Positions 6,215-8,096 of a stretch of DNA of 8,096 nt are shown piece after piece. Below the pieces are notes generated by a model. That model was not told the DNA's origin. It worked only from the letters and a program-made list of their open reading frames with translations, and made no database searches. Position 1 is the stretch's first letter. The number at the start of each line of letters is the position of its first letter. Source of the DNA: Acidobacteriota bacterium (GTDB lineage Bacteria > Acidobacteriota > Polarisedimenticolia > JAPUIV01); NCBI GenBank assembly GCA_027296665.1, contig JAPUIV010000164.1, positions 1 to 8,096 of the forward strand, read 5' to 3'. The position numbers and the translations under genes were made by a program.

Positions 6215-7185
6215 TTGCCGTTCCCTCCCAGTTCCTTACGGATCGTTTTCACCGCGGTAACCATCGATTTCAACTTGTCGCGCGCCTCCTCGGTGGTCCT
6301 TGTTTTCAAGCCACAGTCGGGGTCGACCGTGATCCGTTCCACCGGGATGACCTTCAGAAGTCTCCGGAGCCGGGTTTCAACCGTCTTGACCGATTCCACG
6401 GCATGGCTGTGAACGTCGAGAACTCCAGCGGCGATTTCCTTGCTGAAGGGATATTTGCGAAACCGATCCAGCATATCGAAATCGCTGTTCGACAGCTCGA
6501 GATCGAACTGATCCACCGGTATTTCCAGCATCTTCGGGTAGATGTCATCGAAGGAGCCATAACAGATGTGGGTGATCGTCTTCGCCTGGATCCCGTCGGT
6601 CACCACCTTCATTACCCGGACCGCGAGGTCGATCTCCTCCGGGCGGACCGAGACGGCAGGTTCGTCCACCTGGATATACTTGGCCCCGGCCGCCTCCAGG
6701 TCCTTGACTTCCTCATGAATCGCCTCGGCCAGAGCCATCGCCAGATGTTCCCGGGACGGGTAGTACTCATCGAAGGACCAGTCCATCATGGTATACGGTC
6801 CGGTGAGGATCGCCTTCATGGGGAGCTGGGTAAGGCTCTGCGCGTAGCGGAACCAGTCGACCGTGATCGGCCCCCGGCGCTTGATCGGGGCGATCGCCAC
6901 CGGTTTGCGGTAATAGCGGTTCCCGTAGGATCGGACCAGGCCGCTGATCCGGAAGCCGTCGAGGTTCTCGGCGAAGTAGGTGGCCATGTCCCCCCGGTAC
7001 ATCTCTCCGTCCACGAGGATATCGAGCCCTACCTCTTCCTGCATCCGGATAATCTCTTCCGTTGCCTTTCTCTCCAGGCGATGGAGTTCCTCCCCCGGCA
7101 TCTCCCCGCGGGAGAATTTGGAACGGGCGACCCGCAAATATTCGGGTTTCGGGAAACTTCCCACGGTCGTTGTCGGTAGAATCAT
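6211..7185 (-). CDS. Stand-alone cobalamin-independent methionine synthase core (MetE C-terminal domain type)
   Basis: The 324-residue protein corresponds to only the catalytic C-terminal half of classical MetE (about 750 residues). It keeps TTTVGSFP (5-12), ITVDWFRYAQSLT (107-119), LTGPYTMMDWSF (127-138), IQVDEPA (171-177) and GVLDVHS (254-260). Zinc ligands are all present: H206 and C208 in THICYG, E230 and C291. The C208-E230 (22) and E230-C291 (61) distances equal those in E. coli MetE (C643, E665, C726). It should activate homocysteine thiol on zinc and methylate it to methionine. Without the fused N-terminal half, the methyl donor is uncertain. Such short enzymes often use methylcobamide proteins instead of methyl-folate. 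The ATG overlaps the upstream gene's TGA by 4 nt, with AGGAGGAG at 7195-7188. The lipoprotein gene overlaps its own stop. Confidence 0.9.
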   Translation of the reverse strand: MILPTTTVGSFPKPEYLRVARSKFSRGEMPGEELHRLERKATEEIIRMQEEVGLDILVDGEMYRGDMATYFAENLDGFRISGLVRSYGNRYYRKPVAIAPIKRRGPITVDWFRYAQSLTQLPMKAILTGPYTMMDWSFDEYYPSREHLAMALAEAIHEEVKDLEAAGAKYIQVDEPAVSVRPEEIDLAVRVMKVVTDGIQAKTITHICYGSFDDIYPKMLEIPVDQFDLELSNSDFDMLDRFRKYPFSKEIAAGVLDVHSHAVESVKTVETRLRRLLKVIPVERITVDPDCGLKTRTTEEARDKLKSMVTAVKTIRKELGGNGK

Positions 7186-8096
7186 TTCTCCTCCTGGTTC
7201 GCCCGGCCGGCGATCCGGCTGAGGAGCTCGAGTTTTTTGAAAGCCGTTTCCCGGGGCAAAAATTCCAGGCCGCAGCTCGGATTCACGAACATTTCCCCCG
7301 ATCCGGAAGCTTTCCAGAGACGGCGGACCAGAGACGCGGTTTTTACTTCGTCCTCGAGTTTCGTGTTTCGTCCGTTCAGAATTCCCAAGGCCAGAGTTTT
7401 TGCCGGCGGCGATTTTTCGATCGCTTCAATATCATTCTTTCCTTCGACCAGATCGATGCCGAGGATCTCCACCGGCAATTCACTCAGCCGGGAAAGGATC
7501 TTTCCCGCCCCGCGGAAATAGGTATACAGAGCGAGGCGGCTTTTTTTCTTCCCCTTCGCAAGCTGGGCAATCCCCTTTTCCAGGAGGGGAAACTGATCGG
7601 GCCACCAGAGAATGGCAGGTTCGTCGATCTGGATCAGATCGGCCCCCGCCGCCTCCAGGGCCGAAACTTCCTCGGCCAGGGCCCGCGCGTAGTCCGCCGT
7701 CAAGGTTTCCTCGTTGCCGTAATGTTTGTCGTGCGAGAGTTTCGCCAGGGTGTACGGGCCGGTCAGAACGGGCTTGACGGGGCGCTCGCTGGCCCCGGCG
7801 GCAAATTTATAGTCTTCAACGGTGACCGGGTTCTTCCAGCGGATCGCCTCCTCGATCACAGGTTGCCGGAAGTAGGTATTCGTGTCGAAATACCGGAGCA
7901 ACCCAGTGATGCGAACCCCCTCGAGCCGGCCGGCGAAATAGGTCTGGGCGTCCTGCCAGCGGATTTGCCCGTCCGTCACCAGGTCAATCCCGCTGCGGCA
8001 CTGCTCAGAGATCACCTCGCGGGTCACGTCATCCTGAACCCGGTGAAGGTCCCCTTCCGAAATCTCCCCCCGATCCCGCTGGGCCAGGGCGCGGCG
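7182..8096 (-). CDS. MetE-like paralogue with degenerate zinc site, 5' part beyond the window
   Basis: The frame is open to the window edge, so 304 residues are visible. The true start is off-window, and the GTG at 8027-8025 is internal. The protein aligns along its length with the downstream MetE core: LVTDGQIRWQDAQTYFAG against LVDGEMYRGDMATYFAE, VLTGPYTLAKLS against ILTGPYTMMDWS, and LIQIDEPAI against YIQVDEPAV. The zinc site is degraded. The positions of H206 and C208 in the core enzyme are tyrosines here (YTY, codons 7526-7518), the Glu is Asp, and only the Cys in NPSCGLEF (codon 7274-7272) remains. It is therefore unlikely to activate homocysteine. Known: the N-terminal half of classical MetE is also a zinc-less duplicate of the catalytic barrel. 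Inference: this is a partner subunit or a methyl-donor-binding paralogue. It lies immediately upstream of, and overlaps, the core gene. Confidence 0.85.
   Translation of the reverse strand, partial: RRALAQRDRGEISEGDLHRVQDDVTREVISEQCRSGIDLVTDGQIRWQDAQTYFAGRLEGVRITGLLRYFDTNTYFRQPVIEEAIRWKNPVTVEDYKFAAGASERPVKPVLTGPYTLAKLSHDKHYGNEETLTADYARALAEEVSALEAAGADLIQIDEPAILWWPDQFPLLEKGIAQLAKGKKKSRLALYTYFRGAGKILSRLSELPVEILGIDLVEGKNDIEAIEKSPPAKTLALGILNGRNTKLEDEVKTASLVRRLWKASGSGEMFVNPSCGLEFLPRETAFKKLELLSRIAGRANQEEK

Noticed and set aside
6403..7179. A 258-codon + strand open frame opposite the MetE core gene
   Set aside because: It is antisense to a gene with intact zinc ligands and family motifs. Its product looks like shuffled His/Asp/Arg-rich sequence.

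Overview
The window is ordinary-looking, GC-rich bacterial chromosome with tightly packed genes. Nothing in it suggests phage, transposon or CRISPR material. It carries the conserved macromolecular-synthesis operon rpsU-dnaG-rpoD on the + strand. It also carries a convergent - strand operon of two MetE-like genes, a lipoprotein gene and fabI. The primary sigma factor has a proteobacterial-type region 1.1 and a basic non-conserved insert of about 190 residues. To my eye these resemble deltaproteobacterial/Desulfobacterota-like or Acidobacteriota-like lineages. That placement comes from family resemblance and is not proven. A lipoprotein and a FabI-type enoyl-ACP reductase fit a Gram-negative bacterium.

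Layout, + strand: (1) 1-417 is the 3' end of larB (nickel-pincer cofactor synthesis), cut by the window edge. (2) 418-785 is non-coding. It is AT-rich at first, then holds a strong sigma70-type promoter (TTGACT, 17-bp spacer, TATATT at 547-575), followed by a roughly 200-nt leader with several hairpins. (3) 786-992 rpsU, 1012-2796 dnaG and 2803-4521 rpoD form one transcription unit with gaps of 19 and 6 nt. It links ribosomal protein S21, DNA primase and the housekeeping sigma factor.

Layout, - strand, in transcription order from the right edge: (4) 8096-7182 is a MetE-like protein, cut at its start by the window edge, with a degraded zinc site. (5) 7185-6211 is a stand-alone catalytic MetE core with all four zinc ligands. 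(6) 6214-5342 is a lipoprotein of unknown function. (7) 5319-4546 is fabI. The first two junctions are 4-nt ATGA overlaps and the third gap is 22 nt, so the four genes are probably co-transcribed and partly translationally coupled. The MetE pair is in the same order as the two halves of classical MetE: a zinc-less barrel, then a zinc-bearing barrel. It may act as a split enzyme or as a folate-independent methionine synthase with a partner. rpoD and fabI converge tail to tail with 24 bp between them and no visible terminator.

The two places most worth a second look are the tandem split-MetE pair and the rpsU leader. The leader contains two CCUCC (anti-Shine-Dalgarno-like) segments that could pair with the rpsU ribosome-binding site.
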